Below, in pieces: positions 28,731 through 37,635 of a stretch of DNA of 64,000 nt; position 1 is the stretch's first letter; every line of letters begins with the position of its first letter. Source of the DNA: Flavobacterium yafengii (GTDB lineage: Bacteria; Bacteroidota; Bacteroidia; Flavobacteriales; Flavobacteriaceae); assembly GCF_030010375.1 (NCBI RefSeq), contig NZ_JASCRY010000003.1, positions 186,001 through 250,000 of the forward strand, given 5' to 3'. The position numbers and the translations under genes were made by a program. Under the pieces are notes generated by a model that saw nothing but the letters and a program-made list of their open reading frames with translations, was not told the DNA's origin and did not search any database.

Positions 28731-28738
28731 TACTTTTG
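28731..28738 (+). promoter_or_regulatory. Bacteroidetes -7 box upstream of tpx
   Basis: TACTTTTG fits TAnnTTTG, 23 bases before the start. It is identical to the box before the peroxiredoxin gene. A TTG 25 bases upstream is somewhat too distant for an ideal -33 element. Confidence 0.55.
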
Positions 28739-28761
28739 AACCTCATTAAAAAACAAACACT

Positions 28762-29259
28762 ATGGCTTCAATAACATTAGGGGGAAATCCAGTACAGACT
28801 TCAGGGGAATTACCAAAAGTAGGAACAAAAATCGCTGATTTTAAATTAGTTAAAACTGATCTTTCATACACTTCACTAGCTGACTTTGCTGGAAAAAAAT
28901 TAGTTCTAAATATTTTTCCAAGTGTTGATACTGGAACTTGTGCAGCATCAGTTAGAAGATTTAATGAAAGTGCAAGTACTTTAGAGAATACTACTGTTTT
29001 ATGTATTTCAAGAGATTTGCCATTTGCTCAAAAACGTTTTTGTGGTGCGGAAGGACTTGAAAATGTAGTTAACTTATCTGATTTTTCAGAAGGAAGTTTT
29101 GGTAAAACAAATGGTTTGGAAATTACTGACGGACCTTTGGCTGGATTACATTCAAGAGTTATTATTGTTGTTGATGAAAACGGAACAATTACACATACGG
29201 AACAAGTTGCTGAAATTGCTGATGAACCAAACTACGAAGCTGCATTAGCGGTACTTTAA
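28762..29259 (+). CDS. tpx: Thiol peroxidase
   Basis: 165 aa atypical 2-Cys peroxiredoxin of the Tpx family. The peroxidatic cysteine is C60 in SVDTGTCAASVRRFN and the resolving cysteine is C94 in AQKRFCGAEG, both in standard positions. The N-terminal ITLGGNPVQTSGELPKVG is diagnostic. It reduces peroxides with electrons from thioredoxin, which is encoded 0.5 kb upstream. It is separated from the DgkA-like gene by ten bases. Confidence 0.95.
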   Translation: MASITLGGNPVQTSGELPKVGTKIADFKLVKTDLSYTSLADFAGKKLVLNIFPSVDTGTCAASVRRFNESASTLENTTVLCISRDLPFAQKRFCGAEGLENVVNLSDFSEGSFGKTNGLEITDGPLAGLHSRVIIVVDENGTITHTEQVAEIADEPNYEAALAVL

Positions 29260-29269
29260 CAGCATCCGA

Positions 29270-29644
29270 ATGGAATTTCAAAAAGATAATACTTTCTTTA
29301 CCGGAAGATTAAAAAGCGTCACTTATGCTTTTAAGGGTGCCGTAAAATTGATTACCACAGAACACAGTATTATGGTACAATTTTCAATAGGAATATTGAT
29401 TACCATTGCCGGGTTTTATTTTGGCATCTCTAAAACAGAATGGCTTTTTCAAACTTTAGCCATTGGTTTGGTCATGAGTATCGAAGGTTTAAATACAGCA
29501 ATTGAAAAAGTAGCTGATTTTATTCATCCTAATTATCATGAAAGAATTGGGTTCATCAAAGATATTGCCGCAGGAGCAGTATTTTTTGCTGCATTAACAG
29601 CAATAGCAATCGGTTTAATCATATATATCCCAATATTACTTTAG
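29270..29644 (+). CDS. Diacylglycerol kinase (DgkA) family protein
   Basis: 124 aa integral membrane protein with three hydrophobic helices. It carries GRLKSVTYAFKGAVKLITTEHS and the family signature MSIEGLNTAIEKVADFI, with the catalytic-type glutamates. Relatives phosphorylate diacylglycerol or undecaprenol in the inner membrane, so lipid recycling is the expected role; the substrate is not resolvable. It lies 18 bases before ftsK. Confidence 0.9.
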   Translation: MEFQKDNTFFTGRLKSVTYAFKGAVKLITTEHSIMVQFSIGILITIAGFYFGISKTEWLFQTLAIGLVMSIEGLNTAIEKVADFIHPNYHERIGFIKDIAAGAVFFAALTAIAIGLIIYIPILL

Positions 29645-29662
29645 ATAATAGTAGCATAAAGA

Positions 29663-32110
29663 ATGGCAAAAATAAAAAAAACAGCACCTTTAGATAAAAA
29701 AAACGACACTAAAGCTGAGGGGAATAATCCATTAAGAATCACCAAACAACACAAAATTGTTTTTGGGTCTCTTTTGGTATTATTTTCAATAGCTTTATTA
29801 TTTGCGTTTATTTCCTTTTTCATATACGGTCAACAAGATCAAAGCGCTGTTGGAGAATTAACGAATCGAGCCGAAATAGTTCACAATTGGTTGGGGAAAT
29901 TTGGCGCATTTTTAGCTGATTTACTTGTTTATAAAGGTTTTGGAATTGCCGCATTTATATTTGTGCGTTTATTTTTCCTAACTGGAATATACATGATTCT
30001 TGGTATTGCTTTAGGAAAGCTAAAGAATATTTGGTTTTGGGATTTATTCGTGATTATCATCTTATCGGTTTTATTTGGATTTTTTGCCACTTCAGCACCT
30101 GAATTAGGAGGAACTATTGGATATGAATTGAATTTATTCCTGCAGGATTACATCGGGAAAACAGGGACATTATTGATCTTGTTATTTGGACTTATCATCT
30201 ACATAATTTTTAAAATCAAGCTTTCGCCAGAAAGTATTCAGTCTTTTTTTGATGCTACCAAAAAAGAAATAAAAGCAGTTCCCATCACGAATCCATTAAA
30301 TAATGGAAAAAGTGGTTATAATCTGGAAGAATTTGCTGTTGTTGAAGACGAACTGGATGATATTCATTTAAAAACGAATGGATCGCAATTCGAGATTAAC
30401 AAAGAAGCGTTGAAACCTACCATCAGCAATTCATCTGATATTAATAGAGATCCGGTTGTAAAACCGCTTGCCATGCAAGTTACGCCAGTGGCAGCTCCTG
30501 AAGTTATTTCGAATGCTGACGATTCTTTTGTAATAGAAACGGCTCCGGAAGAAGATATTATTGAAGAAAATCTTGCCTCTCGATTGGTTGCTGATTTTGG
30601 ATTATTTGATCCAACTTTGGATTTATCCAATTACAAATTCCCTACGATTGATTTACTAAAGGAATATTCGACTGGAGGAATTACCATCAATCAGGAAGAA
30701 TTAGAAGAAAATAAAAACAGAATTGTCGATACGCTTCGCAATTACAAAATAGAAATTGCACAGATAAAAGCGACCGTTGGACCATCAGTTACGTTATATG
30801 AAATTGTACCGGAAGCGGGAATTCGTATTTCAAAAATCAAGAGTTTAGAGGATGATATCGCGTTATCACTTTCGGCATTAGGAATTCGTATCATTGCTCC
30901 TATTCCTGGAAAAGGAACCATAGGAATCGAGGTTCCTAACAAGAATCCAACGATGGTTTCTATGAAAAGTGTTATTGGCTCTGCCAAATTTCAGGAAGCC
31001 GAAATGGAATTACCAATCGCTCTTGGAAAAACAATTTCGAACGAAACATTTGTCGTGGATTTAGCCAAAATGCCTCACTTATTGATGGCGGGAGCTACCG
31101 GACAAGGAAAATCGGTAGGATTGAATGCCGTTCTGACTTCTCTTTTGTACAAAAAACATCCAGCCGAAGTTAAGTTTGTTTTGGTCGATCCTAAAAAAGT
31201 AGAGCTGACCCTTTTTAATAAAATTGAAAGACATTATTTAGCGAAACTTCCGGATATGGATGACGCCATTATTACGGATAATGCAAAAGTGGTCAATACG
31301 TTGAATTCCCTTTGTGTGGAAATGGACAACCGTTATTCTTTATTGAAAGATGCCATGGTGCGTAACATCAAAGAATACAACGATAAATTTAAAGCTCGAA
31401 AACTGAATCCTGAAAACGGTCACCGATTTTTACCATACATCGTTCTTGTAGTGGATGAGTTTGCAGATTTGATTATGACTGCCGGTAAAGAAGTCGAAGT
31501 TCCTATCGCTCGTTTAGCACAACTGGCGCGAGCCATCGGAATTCACTTAATTATCGCCACACAGAGACCATCTGTGAATGTAATTACAGGTTTGATAAAA
31601 GCCAATTTCCCAGCGAGAATAGCTTTTAGAGTTACCTCAAAAATTGATTCAAGAACCATTCTGGATACTCAGGGTGCAGATCAATTGATAGGACGTGGTG
31701 ATATGCTTTACACTAACGGGAATGATGTGGTACGGGTACAATGTGCCTTTATCGACACTCCCGAAGTGGAGAAAATTACTGATTTTATTGGTTCACAAAA
31801 AGCATATGCAACAGCTTATTTACTTCCTGAGTTCGTTGGGGAGGAAAGTGGCATTAATCTTGATATGGATATCTCCGATAGAGATACTTTGTTTAGAGAA
31901 GCTGCCGAAATAATTGTAAATGCACAACAAGGCTCCGCTTCATTGTTACAAAGAAAACTAAAATTAGGCTACAACAGAGCAGGTCGATTGATTGATCAAC
32001 TCGAAGCTGCAGGGATTGTAGGCCCTTTTGAAGGAAGTAAAGCACGTAGTGTAAACATTCTGGACATGAGTTCTCTTGATCAATTTTTCAACAATGAACA
32101 AAACAAATAA
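29663..32110 (+). CDS. ftsK: DNA translocase FtsK
   Basis: 815 aa, the usual size in Bacteroidetes. Four to five N-terminal membrane helices (about 30-190) anchor it at the division septum. A linker of about 130 residues precedes the FtsK/SpoIIIE motor, with Walker A GATGQGKS at 477-484 and Walker B YIVLVVDEFADLI. The C-terminal gamma winged helix (SASLLQRKLKLGYNRAGRLIDQLEAAGIVG) reads DNA polarity signals. It pumps chromosome ends through the septum and activates XerCD at dif. The following lolA-like and lptF/G-like genes are closely spaced. Confidence 0.95.
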   Translation: MAKIKKTAPLDKKNDTKAEGNNPLRITKQHKIVFGSLLVLFSIALLFAFISFFIYGQQDQSAVGELTNRAEIVHNWLGKFGAFLADLLVYKGFGIAAFIFVRLFFLTGIYMILGIALGKLKNIWFWDLFVIIILSVLFGFFATSAPELGGTIGYELNLFLQDYIGKTGTLLILLFGLIIYIIFKIKLSPESIQSFFDATKKEIKAVPITNPLNNGKSGYNLEEFAVVEDELDDIHLKTNGSQFEINKEALKPTISNSSDINRDPVVKPLAMQVTPVAAPEVISNADDSFVIETAPEEDIIEENLASRLVADFGLFDPTLDLSNYKFPTIDLLKEYSTGGITINQEELEENKNRIVDTLRNYKIEIAQIKATVGPSVTLYEIVPEAGIRISKIKSLEDDIALSLSALGIRIIAPIPGKGTIGIEVPNKNPTMVSMKSVIGSAKFQEAEMELPIALGKTISNETFVVDLAKMPHLLMAGATGQGKSVGLNAVLTSLLYKKHPAEVKFVLVDPKKVELTLFNKIERHYLAKLPDMDDAIITDNAKVVNTLNSLCVEMDNRYSLLKDAMVRNIKEYNDKFKARKLNPENGHRFLPYIVLVVDEFADLIMTAGKEVEVPIARLAQLARAIGIHLIIATQRPSVNVITGLIKANFPARIAFRVTSKIDSRTILDTQGADQLIGRGDMLYTNGNDVVRVQCAFIDTPEVEKITDFIGSQKAYATAYLLPEFVGEESGINLDMDISDRDTLFREAAEIIVNAQQGSASLLQRKLKLGYNRAGRLIDQLEAAGIVGPFEGSKARSVNILDMSSLDQFFNNEQNK

Positions 32111-32159
32111 TACCATGAAATCAAAAATTCAAGAATCTAAAAAAAACAATTCAGAAAGT

Positions 32160-32804
32160 ATGGGCAAAAAATTTCTTTTAATTGCAGCATTATTATTTTT
32201 TAGTTTCTCAATACAAGCTCAAGACAAAAAAGCAAAAGATCTTTTAGATCAAGTTACCGCTAAAGTAAAAAGCTACAATACAATCGTAATCGATTTCAAG
32301 TATTCTTTGAATAATGCTAAAGAAAATATAAATCAGGACAGTAAAGGAAATGTAACTATGAAAGGAAATCAATATGTATTGAATTTCATGGGGGTGACTA
32401 AAATTTTTGATGGTAAAAAAACATATACTATTGTTCCGGAAGATGAGGAAATTACGATTTCTAAAGTCAATGAAAAAGACGATAATGCGATTACACCTTC
32501 AAAAATGTTAACTTTTTTCAATACGGGTTACAAATACAATATGGATATTTTACAGAACGTAAAAGGTCGAAAAATTCAGTATATAAAATTAGTTCCTACC
32601 AATTCTAAAGATCAGAGAAAAGAAGTATTACTAGGGATTGATATCCAAACAAAACACATTTATAACTTAATAGAAGTGGGTAAAAAAGGTACAAAAACAA
32701 CATTAACGGTTAATTCTTTCAAAACCAACCAACCTTTGTCAAAAAATCAATTTACATTTGCGGAAAGTAAATATCCAAATTACTACATCAACAAATTAGA
32801 TTAA
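32160..32804 (+). CDS. LolA-like outer-membrane lipoprotein carrier protein
   Basis: About 214 aa from the chosen start. Earlier in-frame ATGs at 32076 (inside ftsK) and 32115 exist, but MGKKFLLIAALLFFSFSIQAQ at 32160 is a complete signal peptide, so I prefer it. The mature part (KAKDLLDQVTAKVKSYNTIVIDF, later NVTMKGNQYVLNFMGVTKIFDGKKTYTIVP) is the LolA/LppX half-barrel pattern. It should carry lipoproteins across the periplasm. Position between ftsK and an LptF/G-like permease is usual in flavobacteria. Confidence 0.85.
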   Translation: MGKKFLLIAALLFFSFSIQAQDKKAKDLLDQVTAKVKSYNTIVIDFKYSLNNAKENINQDSKGNVTMKGNQYVLNFMGVTKIFDGKKTYTIVPEDEEITISKVNEKDDNAITPSKMLTFFNTGYKYNMDILQNVKGRKIQYIKLVPTNSKDQRKEVLLGIDIQTKHIYNLIEVGKKGTKTTLTVNSFKTNQPLSKNQFTFAESKYPNYYINKLD

Positions 32805-32812
32805 TCTATTCG

Positions 32813-34246
32813 GTGAAAATTCTTGACAAATACTTATTAAAAACATTCTTGACTACATTTACTACGGTATTTGTAATCCTATTTTTCATTTTTATACTTC
32901 AAACAGTCTGGTTATTCATCTCTGAATTGGCTGGTAAAGATTTAGATTTATTAATGATTATTAAATTCCTGGCATTTTCCATGCCTCGAATTGTACCATT
33001 GGTATTGCCTCTTTCTATACTATTGGCTTCCATAATGACCTTTGGTAATTTAGCTGAGAATTATGAATTCGCAGCGATGAAATCTTCTGGGATTTCGTTG
33101 CAAAGAGCCATGAGAAGTTTGACAGTATTCATCGTTTTATTAAGTATTGTTGCCTTTTTCTTTTCGAATAATGTGATTCCTTATGCGGAATACAAATTCA
33201 TCAATTTCAGGAAAAATATTGCACAGGTAAAACCGGCATTAGCAATAGCCGAAGGTCAGTTTAACGATGTGGGTTTTTACAATATTAAGGTGAATAAGAA
33301 ATCAGGTGAACAGGGTAACATTCTTACTGGTGTAACAATTCACAAAAAATCTAGAATTGGTGACGGAAGTAAAACCGTTATTAAAGCAAAAGATGGGGAG
33401 TTAATCAGCAGTGAACAATCCAGTATTTTACAATTAGTGCTAAACGACGGGTATTACTACGAGGATATTGTTCCAAAAAAATATGAAGATCGCAATAAAA
33501 TGCCTTTTGCCAAAAGCTCCTTTAAAAAACACATCATCAACATCGATTTATCTGAATTAAACAAGACCGATGTAACCGATGAAAGTGTGGCAAATACGAA
33601 CACAATGCTGACTGTTAATGAATTAAAATATACATTGGATTCATTAAACAAGAACATAAAAAATGACATTATTTCATTTTCTGAAAATAGCAACATGCGA
33701 GTTGGTATTCCTTTAAATAAAAAACTGGAGAAAGCACCAAAAAGAAAACCGCTTCCTAAAGATATTTTGTCATTGTATACTTTAGAACAAAAATCGGATA
33801 TTTTAAAAATAGCGGTCAGTAATCTTGCCAGCACAACCTACTCCATCGATACCACTAAAGCAGAACTAGACAATAAACAAAAAAATATCAATAAACATTT
33901 ATTGGCTTTTTACGATAAATTTGTAATTGTATTTGCTTGTTTTCTAATGTTTTTCATTGGAGCACCATTGGGAGCAATCATCAGAAAAGGTGGTCTAGGA
34001 CTTCCAATTGTTTTTGCAATTTTAATCTTTATTACATTTCACTTTATAAATACTTTTGGAAAAAGAATTGCACAGGAAAACGGAATGACTCCTTTTATGG
34101 GAGCTTGGTTATCCTCTTTTATCCTGACTCCATTAGCTGTTTTATTAACATACAGAGCCACAAACGACATCGGATTAATAAACATGGATGTTGTTTTAGC
34201 TCCATTCCAAAAAATAATTAAAAAAATACTACCATCACAAAATTAA
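32813..34246 (+). CDS. LptF/LptG-family permease (YjgP/YjgQ)
   Basis: 477 aa. It starts with GTG eight bases after the previous stop. Three N-terminal helices (about 12-120) are followed by a large periplasmic domain of roughly 230 residues and three C-terminal helices with FFIGAPLGAIIRKGGLGLPIVFA, the classic LptF/G ending. Together with LptB it would extract lipopolysaccharide from the inner membrane. The periplasmic part carries a longer lysine-rich insertion than the E. coli proteins. It cannot be decided whether this is LptF or LptG. ribBA begins nine bases later. Confidence 0.9.
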   Translation: MKILDKYLLKTFLTTFTTVFVILFFIFILQTVWLFISELAGKDLDLLMIIKFLAFSMPRIVPLVLPLSILLASIMTFGNLAENYEFAAMKSSGISLQRAMRSLTVFIVLLSIVAFFFSNNVIPYAEYKFINFRKNIAQVKPALAIAEGQFNDVGFYNIKVNKKSGEQGNILTGVTIHKKSRIGDGSKTVIKAKDGELISSEQSSILQLVLNDGYYYEDIVPKKYEDRNKMPFAKSSFKKHIINIDLSELNKTDVTDESVANTNTMLTVNELKYTLDSLNKNIKNDIISFSENSNMRVGIPLNKKLEKAPKRKPLPKDILSLYTLEQKSDILKIAVSNLASTTYSIDTTKAELDNKQKNINKHLLAFYDKFVIVFACFLMFFIGAPLGAIIRKGGLGLPIVFAILIFITFHFINTFGKRIAQENGMTPFMGAWLSSFILTPLAVLLTYRATNDIGLINMDVVLAPFQKIIKKILPSQN

Positions 34247-34254
34247 CAACACAA

Positions 34255-35388
34255 ATGGTTACAAATAACATACAACTCAACACAATTGAAGAAGCGATAG
34301 AAGATATTCGCCAAGGAAAAATAATCATTGTTGTTGACGATGAGGACCGCGAAAATGAAGGAGATTTTTTGGCTGCGGCCGAAAAAGTGACACCTGAAAT
34401 GATTAATTTCATGGCTACACACGGTAGAGGATTGATTTGTGCTCCACTGACAGAAAGTCGGTGCAAAGAATTGGGATTACATGTAATGGTAACTAATAAT
34501 ACAGATCCTATGGAAACCGCTTTTACGGTTTCGGTAGATTTAAGAGGTAATGGAGTAACTACAGGAATATCAGCTGGAGATAGAGCAAAAACAATTTTAT
34601 CGTTGGTTGATTCTAAAACTAAACCGCATGATTTAGCACGTCCAGGACACATATTCCCTCTTATTGCAAAACAAGGTGGTGTATTAAGAAGAACCGGGCA
34701 TACAGAAGCCGCTATAGATTTCGCAAGATTAGCTGGATTTAAATCAGCAGGTGTGATTGTAGAAATTATGAACGAGGATGGTTCTATGGCCCGTTTACCA
34801 CAATTAGTGGAAGTAGCTAAAAAATTCGATTTGAAATTAGTTTCCATTGAAGCTTTAGTGGCCTATCGAATGCAACATGATAGTTTGATTGTTAAAAAAG
34901 ACGATTTTAACATTGAGACCCGTTTTGGTACTTTTAGACTAAGAGCATACCAACAGACAACTAATAAACAAATACATATCGCTTTGACCAAAGGAACTTG
35001 GAATTTGGGAGAATCAATTTTAACCAGAATCAATTCGTCACAGGTGAATAATGATTTGTTAGGCACATTGACCAATAACGCGGATCAACAATTAGATGAT
35101 ATGTTCCAAGTGATTAATGAGGAAGGAAAAGGTGCTGTTATTTTCATCAATCAGGACATGCAATCCGTAAACTTATTGAATCGCATCGCTGAACTCAAAT
35201 TATTGCAAAGTGAGGGTGTAATGAAAGCACCAAAAATCATCATCGATAGTAAAGATTTTGGTATTGGAGCACAAATATTACATGATATTGACATCTCAAA
35301 AATCAGATTAGTATCCAATACTGAGGGAACAAAACGAGTAGGAATGATTGGATACGGGTTAGAAATAACCGAATATGTAAAGTATTAA
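34255..35388 (+). CDS. ribB: RibBA: DHBP synthase with degenerate GTP cyclohydrolase II domain
   Basis: 377 aa. Residues 1-200 are a full 3,4-dihydroxy-2-butanone-4-phosphate synthase, with the acidic motif [10 protein letters not shown] (28-37), [12 protein letters not shown] and RTGHTEAA, needed for riboflavin synthesis. Residues 204-377 align by pattern with GTP cyclohydrolase II ([26 protein letters not shown]), but the zinc-binding cysteines expected around CLTGDVFGSLRCDC are absent; that region reads [19 protein letters not shown]. The second activity is therefore probably lost, and a separate RibA is expected elsewhere in the genome. Confidence 0.92.
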   Translation: MVTNNIQLNTIEEAIEDIRQGKIIIVVDDEDRENEGDFLAAAEKVTPEMINFMATHGRGLICAPLTESRCKELGLHVMVTNNTDPMETAFTVSVDLRGNGVTTGISAGDRAKTILSLVDSKTKPHDLARPGHIFPLIAKQGGVLRRTGHTEAAIDFARLAGFKSAGVIVEIMNEDGSMARLPQLVEVAKKFDLKLVSIEALVAYRMQHDSLIVKKDDFNIETRFGTFRLRAYQQTTNKQIHIALTKGTWNLGESILTRINSSQVNNDLLGTLTNNADQQLDDMFQVINEEGKGAVIFINQDMQSVNLLNRIAELKLLQSEGVMKAPKIIIDSKDFGIGAQILHDIDISKIRLVSNTEGTKRVGMIGYGLEITEYVKY

Positions 35389-35493
35389 AACTATTCATTA
35401 CTATTTTATAAAAATAAGTTTCATCTAAAGTAAAGAAAATGAAACCTTTAAAAATTAGTCCTAAAAATAGATGCTTTTTTTCTAAAAATAGAT

Positions 35494-35524
35494 TTGCATA
35501 ACCAAAAAAGGTTCTTATATTTGC
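35494..35524 (+). promoter_or_regulatory. Promoter of tRNA-Ser
   Basis: TTG at 35494-35496, a 20-base spacer and TATATTTG at 35517-35524 match the Bacteroidetes TTG-N(17-23)-TAnnTTTG consensus well, 31 bases before the tRNA 5' end. Confidence 0.8.
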
Positions 35525-35555
35525 ACTCGCAATCAGATAATGAAAGCGACATGCT

Positions 35556-35643
35556 GGAGAAATGGCAGAGCGGTCGAATGCGGCAGTCTTGAAAACTGTT
35601 GACTGTAACAGGTCCGGGGGTTCGAATCCCTCTTTCTCCGCCA
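35556..35643 (+). tRNA. tRNA-Ser (anticodon TGA)
   Basis: An 88-base class II tRNA with encoded CCA. The acceptor stem GGAGAAA pairs with TTTCTCC, followed by discriminator G and CCA. The anticodon loop reads CTTGAAA with TGA, a long variable arm follows, and the T-arm contains GGTTCGAATCC. It reads UCN serine codons. The gene is intact although an integrase gene lies 260 bases downstream, as expected when an element restores the 3' end on insertion. Confidence 0.97.
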
Positions 35644-35673
35644 CATAAGGTTTCAAAAGAAACTTTAAAAGTC

Positions 35674-35709
35674 AAAAGCCTTTAAATAGTAGTATTTAAA
35701 GGCTTTTTC
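35674..35709 (+). terminator. Terminator after tRNA-Ser
   Basis: A perfect 15-base stem AAAAGCCTTTAAATA/TATTTAAAGGCTTTT with a four-base loop, followed by T residues, 30 bases after the tRNA. Confidence 0.9.
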
Positions 35710-35753
35710 ATTTTTTATAATGTGTCAAAAAACACATATAACATCAAAGAACA

Positions 35754-35810
35754 GTGACCCTATTGGTGACCCTATTTTGTTTTCTGCCTTTTTAAAGAAA
35801 ATAGGGTCAC
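35754..35810. repeat. Three copies of GTGACCCTATT between tRNA and integrase
   Basis: Direct copies at 35754-35764 and 35766-35776 and an inverted copy at 35800-35810 (AATAGGGTCAC). The outer copies extend to 14 bases of complementarity (AGTGACCCTATTTT type). Their place in the integration module suggests integrase or excisionase arm-binding sites, although a hairpin acting on transcription is also possible. Confidence 0.75.
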
Positions 35811-35820
35811 TAAATCGGAA

Positions 35821-35840
35821 GAATTCCCCGGGAATTCCCC
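35821..35840. repeat. Tandem GAATTCCCC copies
   Basis: GAATTCCCC occurs at 35821-35829 and 35832-35840, separated by GG. This is an unusually GC-rich spot for this DNA, 65 bases before the integrase start, and a possible protein-binding site. Confidence 0.5.
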
Positions 35841-35904
35841 ACCAACACTAGCAACTCTCAAAGTTTTTAAATCAATTTGATTATTAATTTAAAAACAAGA
35901 AGTT

Positions 35905-37125
35905 ATGTTAAAAGTAATTTTTTATCTCAAAGCTGGAAAAGCTAACAAGAAGGGAGAATCTCCAATTTTTGCACGTATCTCGTACAATCAACAATCTATT
36001 ACAATGGCCACCGGTAAATCAATCTTAAAAGAAAGATGGCAGTTTACCAAAAACCTAAGAAATGTACTTAAACTTGAAAAAGAAAAAGTACTAAAACATA
36101 GTTTGGACTTATTTCAACTGAATATCGAAAAGAAATTTAATGAAATGGCTAAGGTTAGCTCCGATATTTCATTGTTATTGGTTAAAAATGAGTTTAACGG
36201 TAAAACTAAAATTCAAACCAAAGGAGTAAGCATCGTAGAAATCTTGGAAAAGCATAATACGTACTTTGAAAAAAAAGTAAATGCAGGTGAACGTTCTAAA
36301 GCTTCATTCCAAAAATATGAACGATCTAAAGAATTGCTTGTAAAATTCATGAAACAGCAATACCGCATCGAAGATCTCCCAACAAATGAGATTTCCAGTG
36401 CCTTTATATATAATCTCGAATCTTATCTTAAATATGAAAGTGATTTTAAAGGGAAAATTGGTATCAAAAACAACTCGATGGTAAAGTATATGAGAATGTA
36501 TAAGACATCCTGTAATTATTGTATCAGAATGGGATTGATCGATAAAAATCCTTTTGATCTTTACGATGGCAAGTTGAATATCAAGGATGCTGTATTTCTT
36601 ACCCAAAACGAATTAGATCGCATTGAAAACAAGAAATTTTCATTTGAACGCCTGGAGCGAGTTAAGGATGTTTTTCTTTTTAGTTGCTATACGGGATATG
36701 CACCTGTAGACGCCTCAAATCTTACCTCAACTAATATATTCCAAGATAGCAATGATGCTTTTTGGATTATGACTAACAGGGCTAAAACAGCAATTAGGGC
36801 AAACGTTCCTATCCTACCTCCAACTATGAAAATAATTAATAAATATAAAAATCTACAAATTGGATTGATTCCTCAAATATCCAATCAAAAAATGAATGCT
36901 TATCTTAAGGAAATCGCTGATTTGTGTGGAATAGATAAAAACCTTACGTGGTACGTGGCCAGACATACATTTGCTACCACCGTAACTTTAGGAAACGGCG
37001 TAAGGATAGAAAATGTTTCATCTATGATGGGCCATACCAATATTAAGCAGACGCAACATTATGCAAAAGTATTAGATGTAAATGTGATGGAGGATATGTC
37101 AAAGCTAAAGCAAAAATATAGCTGA
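35905..37125 (+). CDS. Tyrosine-type site-specific integrase
   Basis: 406 aa. An N-terminal arm-binding domain (KVIFYLKAGKANKKGESPIF) and a SAM-like core-binding domain (about 110-220) precede the catalytic domain. The catalytic set is partly substituted. The first arginine position holds A266 in CYTGYAPVDASNL, where many recombinases have TGLR. R353 lies in YVARHTFATT with Tyr in place of the first His, then His in MMGHTN, then the nucleophile Y386 in HYAKV. Loss of the first arginine is known in the IntDOT group. It probably catalyses integration and excision of the element at tRNA-Ser. Confidence 0.92.
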   Translation: MLKVIFYLKAGKANKKGESPIFARISYNQQSITMATGKSILKERWQFTKNLRNVLKLEKEKVLKHSLDLFQLNIEKKFNEMAKVSSDISLLLVKNEFNGKTKIQTKGVSIVEILEKHNTYFEKKVNAGERSKASFQKYERSKELLVKFMKQQYRIEDLPTNEISSAFIYNLESYLKYESDFKGKIGIKNNSMVKYMRMYKTSCNYCIRMGLIDKNPFDLYDGKLNIKDAVFLTQNELDRIENKKFSFERLERVKDVFLFSCYTGYAPVDASNLTSTNIFQDSNDAFWIMTNRAKTAIRANVPILPPTMKIINKYKNLQIGLIPQISNQKMNAYLKEIADLCGIDKNLTWYVARHTFATTVTLGNGVRIENVSSMMGHTNIKQTQHYAKVLDVNVMEDMSKLKQKYS

Positions 37126-37151
37126 TCAGCTATTCACACATAATCTTAAGT

Positions 37152-37211
37152 AAAATTTAATAAACACAAAAAGGATTCCAATTGGAATCCTTTTTGTGTT
37201 TATTAAATTTT
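37152..37211. terminator. 60-bp perfect palindrome between convergent genes
   Basis: Every base from 37152 to 37211 pairs with its symmetric partner around the centre AATT at 37180-37183, with no loop. The core is AAAAAGGATTCC and its complement, with A and T runs on each side. It separates the integrase (+) from the minus-strand operon and would terminate transcription in both directions. A perfect palindrome of this length is unusual. Confidence 0.85.
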
Positions 37212-37279
37212 GAATCATTCATCATAAATAGAGAAGCGCTTACTGGTTTTTAAACTGAAACAGGTTCAGAGTTCCTTGT

Positions 37280-37570
37280 TTATTGTCCATTTTCGATGAG
37301 TATTTTTTCAATTTTAGTAGCCTCATATAAATAAATATCACCAAGTTTGGTGTAAGGTAGTATACCGGTCTGACGGTATTTAATGATGGTATTATTCGAC
37401 AGTCCAAATAGCTTCTTTAAATCCTCATTCCTGTAATATCGCGGTGAGTTTTTTACATTCTCACCTCTAATCTTACAATCTATTTTTTCTAATCGGGTAT
37501 ATAAGGGATCCAACAATTGCTTAATTGCCGCTATATAAGAAAATTTATTTTCTTTTCCTTGTTTAGACAT
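37280..37570 (-). CDS. Helix-turn-helix DNA-binding protein (excisionase-like)
   Basis: About 96 aa from the ATG at 37570 (MSKQGKENKF); a longer frame starts at 37636 but adds a hydrophobic leader overlapping the upstream gene and is less likely. The C-terminal half reads YYRNEDLKKLFGLSNNTIIKYRQTGILPYTKLGDIYLYEATKIEKIL, the HTH_17/MerR-like fold common in Bacteroidetes excisionases and element regulators. It is the last gene of the minus-strand run, nearest the integrase, which suits a recombination directionality factor. Confidence 0.82.
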   Translation of the reverse strand: MSKQGKENKFSYIAAIKQLLDPLYTRLEKIDCKIRGENVKNSPRYYRNEDLKKLFGLSNNTIIKYRQTGILPYTKLGDIYLYEATKIEKILIENGQ

Positions 37571-37635
37571 GAGACAAATTTTTAGAATGAATGAAGATTG
37601 AATATCTATTTTGGAATAATAGAAGTAAAAAAGCA

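Noticed and set aside
33457..33834. Long minus-strand frame within the LptF/G-like gene
   Set aside because: Antisense shadow with no domain and no promoter.
35303..35675. Two minus-strand frames across the tRNA-Ser gene
   Set aside because: Both read through the antisense of a clear tRNA; peptides such as GFEPP are typical artefacts of reverse-read T-arms.
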